Shown here in pieces: positions 33,312 through 34,900 of a stretch of DNA of 34,900 nucleotides. The translations under genes and the position numbers were made by a program. Position 1 is the stretch's first letter. Every line of letters starts with the position of its first letter. Source of the stretch: an uncultured Verrucomicrobia subdivision 3 bacterium. GTDB taxonomy: Bacteria > Verrucomicrobiota > Verrucomicrobiia > Limisphaerales > UBA11358. The stretch lies in the NCBI GenBank assembly GCA_903944085.1, contig CAJAQO010000052.1, positions 1 to 34,900 of the forward strand. Reading direction: 5' to 3'. The notes beneath the pieces were generated by a model that was not told where the DNA came from, ran no database searches, and was given only the letters and a program-made list of their open reading frames with translations.

Positions 33312-34883
33312 ATGCCAGCCGAAAAACACAAGCTGTCCGCGCAACTGCAAGCTGCCGCCGAGATTCTCGAAAAAGCGGCGGCCAATCGCGCGCTGCTTGC
33401 CGAACTTTCGGTCGAGGACCGCACGCGGCTGCTCAAGGCGGCGGGCGACATTTACTGCCCGGACGTGACCCAGCGGCGTCGCCTCGTGAAAGCCAGCGTG
33501 AAGCAGCGCAAGGCCGAAAAAACCTCGCGCGACCAATCCAAGCTCCACGAAACCGGCATCCGCAAATTGCGCCGCGAAAAAGTCTTCACCACGCCGAATG
33601 TGTTTCCGCCGAAGGATTTCATTCAGGAAGAAGTAAAAGACAATCCCGATTTCCGCGAAGTTGTCGAGCCGCAGAACTGCTACATCTGCAAACAGGATTA
33701 TTCGACCATCCACCATTTTTACGACCAGCTTTGCCCGAAGTGCGCGGAGCTGAATTTTTTCAAGCGCACCGAGACGGCGGATTTGCGCGGACGGGTGGCG
33801 CTGCTCACTGGTGGCCGCGTGAAAATCGGTTATCAGGCCGGCATCAAATTGTTGCGGGCCGGCGCGCAGCTCATCGTTTGCACGCGCTTCCCGCGCGACT
33901 CGGCGATGCGCTATGCCGCCGAGCCAGACTTCAAAGAGTGGGGCAGCCGGTTGGAAATATTTGGGCTCGACCTGCGCCACACGCCGAGCGTTGAAGCATT
34001 TTGCAAACATCTGCTCACCACGCGCTCGCGACTGGACTTCATCATCAACAACGCTTGCCAGACCGTGCGCCGTCCGCCGGATTTTTACGAGCACATGATG
34101 GAACGCGAAAACGGGTCGTTGCACGACCTGCCACCAGATGCCGCGAAATTGCTCGGCGCTTACGAAGGGCTGCGCGGTTATCACCTGTTGCCCGACGCTG
34201 GTAGGGCTGACCTGCCGGTCAGCCAGGCCGCGCAGCAGCGCGGCCCTACCAATTCAGTTGCCGCGTCACTCGCCGGCCTCACCCACGCCGCCGCGCTTTC
34301 ACAAGTGCCGTTGCTGCCCGAAGAACTCGAAGCGCAAAAGAGTTTATTCCCTGGAGGCAAACTCGATCAGGATTTGCAGCAGGTGGATTTGCGCGAGCGC
34401 AATTCGTGGCGTTTCCTCATGCACGAAGTCCCGACGGTGGAACTGCTCGAAGTGCAGCTCGTCAATGCCATCGCGCCGTTCATCCTCAACGCGCGGCTCA
34501 AGCCGCTGATGCTCCGCACGCCGGAGCGCGACAAGCACATCGTCAACGTCTCGGCCGTGGAAGGCCAGTTTTACCGGAAGTTCAAGACCACGCGGCATCC
34601 GCACACGAACATGGCCAAGGCCGCGCTCAACATGATGACGCGCACCGCCGCCGCCGATTACCACGCCGACGGCATTCACATGAACGCCGTGGACACCGGC
34701 TGGGTGACGGACGAGGACCCGGCGCACATCGCCGAGCGCAAAGTGGCGGAACATCGCTTCCATCCGCCGCTGGACATCGTGGACGGCGCGGCGCGGATCG
34801 TGGACCCGATTATCGCCGGCATCAACACCGGCGAACATGTCTGGGGGAAATTTCTGAAAGACTACCGCGAGACGGATTGGTGA
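33312..34883 (+). CDS. SDR-like Rossmann protein with N-terminal zinc-ribbon
   Basis: This 523-residue cytoplasmic protein has an N-terminal helical region (1-115) and a CxxC...CxxC cluster (Cys123, Cys126, Cys141, Cys144) that probably binds zinc. A short-chain dehydrogenase domain follows, with the nucleotide motif TGGRVKIG (166-173), IINNACQT and VNVSAVEG. The active-site lysine is Lys436 in HTNMAKAAL. The tyrosine of YxxxK is replaced by Thr432, preceded by His431, so classical SDR chemistry is doubtful; the following [12 protein letters not shown] is well preserved. Residues about 296-314 come from a palindromic element (34199-34251) and look foreign to the fold. It is complete, with its stop 17 bp before the window end. 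The function is not known. Confidence 0.8.
   Translation: MPAEKHKLSAQLQAAAEILEKAAANRALLAELSVEDRTRLLKAAGDIYCPDVTQRRRLVKASVKQRKAEKTSRDQSKLHETGIRKLRREKVFTTPNVFPPKDFIQEEVKDNPDFREVVEPQNCYICKQDYSTIHHFYDQLCPKCAELNFFKRTETADLRGRVALLTGGRVKIGYQAGIKLLRAGAQLIVCTRFPRDSAMRYAAEPDFKEWGSRLEIFGLDLRHTPSVEAFCKHLLTTRSRLDFIINNACQTVRRPPDFYEHMMERENGSLHDLPPDAAKLLGAYEGLRGYHLLPDAGRADLPVSQAAQQRGPTNSVAASLAGLTHAAALSQVPLLPEELEAQKSLFPGGKLDQDLQQVDLRERNSWRFLMHEVPTVELLEVQLVNAIAPFILNARLKPLMLRTPERDKHIVNVSAVEGQFYRKFKTTRHPHTNMAKAALNMMTRTAAADYHADGIHMNAVDTGWVTDEDPAHIAERKVAEHRFHPPLDIVDGAARIVDPIIAGINTGEHVWGKFLKDYRETDW
34199..34251. repeat. 53-bp three-way-junction palindrome inside the SDR gene
   Basis: The element folds perfectly: outer stem TGGTAG/CTACCA, then hairpin GGCTGACC-TGCC-GGTCAGCC, one unpaired A, then hairpin GGCCGCGC-AGCA-GCGCGGCC. 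All 22 pairs are Watson-Crick. It is read in frame as [18 protein letters not shown]. Confidence 0.85.
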
Positions 34884-34900
34884 GGGTGTGTCGCCCGGCC

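Overview
The window reads as a chromosomal segment of a GC-rich, Gram-negative bacterium, most likely a Verrucomicrobiota member of the Limisphaerales/Pedosphaera type. This is inferred from a short PSCyt1-type cytochrome c with CxxCH, a DUF2961/GH172 protein, LPS-type glycosyltransferases, an outer-membrane RND efflux set, and several families of short palindromic repeats scattered between and inside genes. No database search was possible. No rRNA, tRNA or CRISPR array was seen.

Region 1 (108-10082) is a cell-surface glycan locus. Three glycosyltransferases (GT9, GT2/WaaE-like, GT4) run leftward. Divergent from them is a rightward operon: an MsbA-like ABC exporter, a second GT9 transferase, and an O-acetylation module in which one MBOAT acyltransferase sits between two paralogous AlgJ/AlgX-like SGNH proteins. 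Together they suggest assembly, flipping and O-acetylation of a lipid-linked polysaccharide or LPS core.

Region 2 (10224-18089) holds a DRE-TIM aldolase-like enzyme, about 970 bp of gene-free repeat-rich DNA (including six 21-bp tandem units), dnaE, a cytochrome c-like protein and yebC. The dnaE gene is the most unusual item. Its single open frame of 1466 codons carries a REP-associated tyrosine transposase (RAYT, Y1/HUH family) inserted in frame between two identical 68-bp palindromes. A third related palindrome lies in frame in the PHP-palm linker. All recognisable polymerase motifs are intact.

Region 3 (18284-27316) is a metal- or drug-efflux locus: beta-propeller protein, TolC-like lipoprotein, membrane-fusion protein and RND pump on the minus strand, divergent from a PepSY lipoprotein and an OmpR-type two-component system. 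The shared intergenic region has three TTCA half-sites at exact 11-bp spacing, a good candidate operator. The signal peptide of the membrane-fusion protein is split by a 160-bp palindromic repeat.

Region 4 (27343-34883) holds a split ThrE-like amino-acid exporter, a threonyl-tRNA synthetase that lacks the TGS domain and carries an insert of about 85 residues in AT-richer DNA, a GH172/DUF2961 secreted protein, and an SDR-like protein with an N-terminal zinc-ribbon and an in-frame three-way-junction palindrome. The theme across the window is that miniature palindromic elements repeatedly enter coding sequence without breaking the frame.
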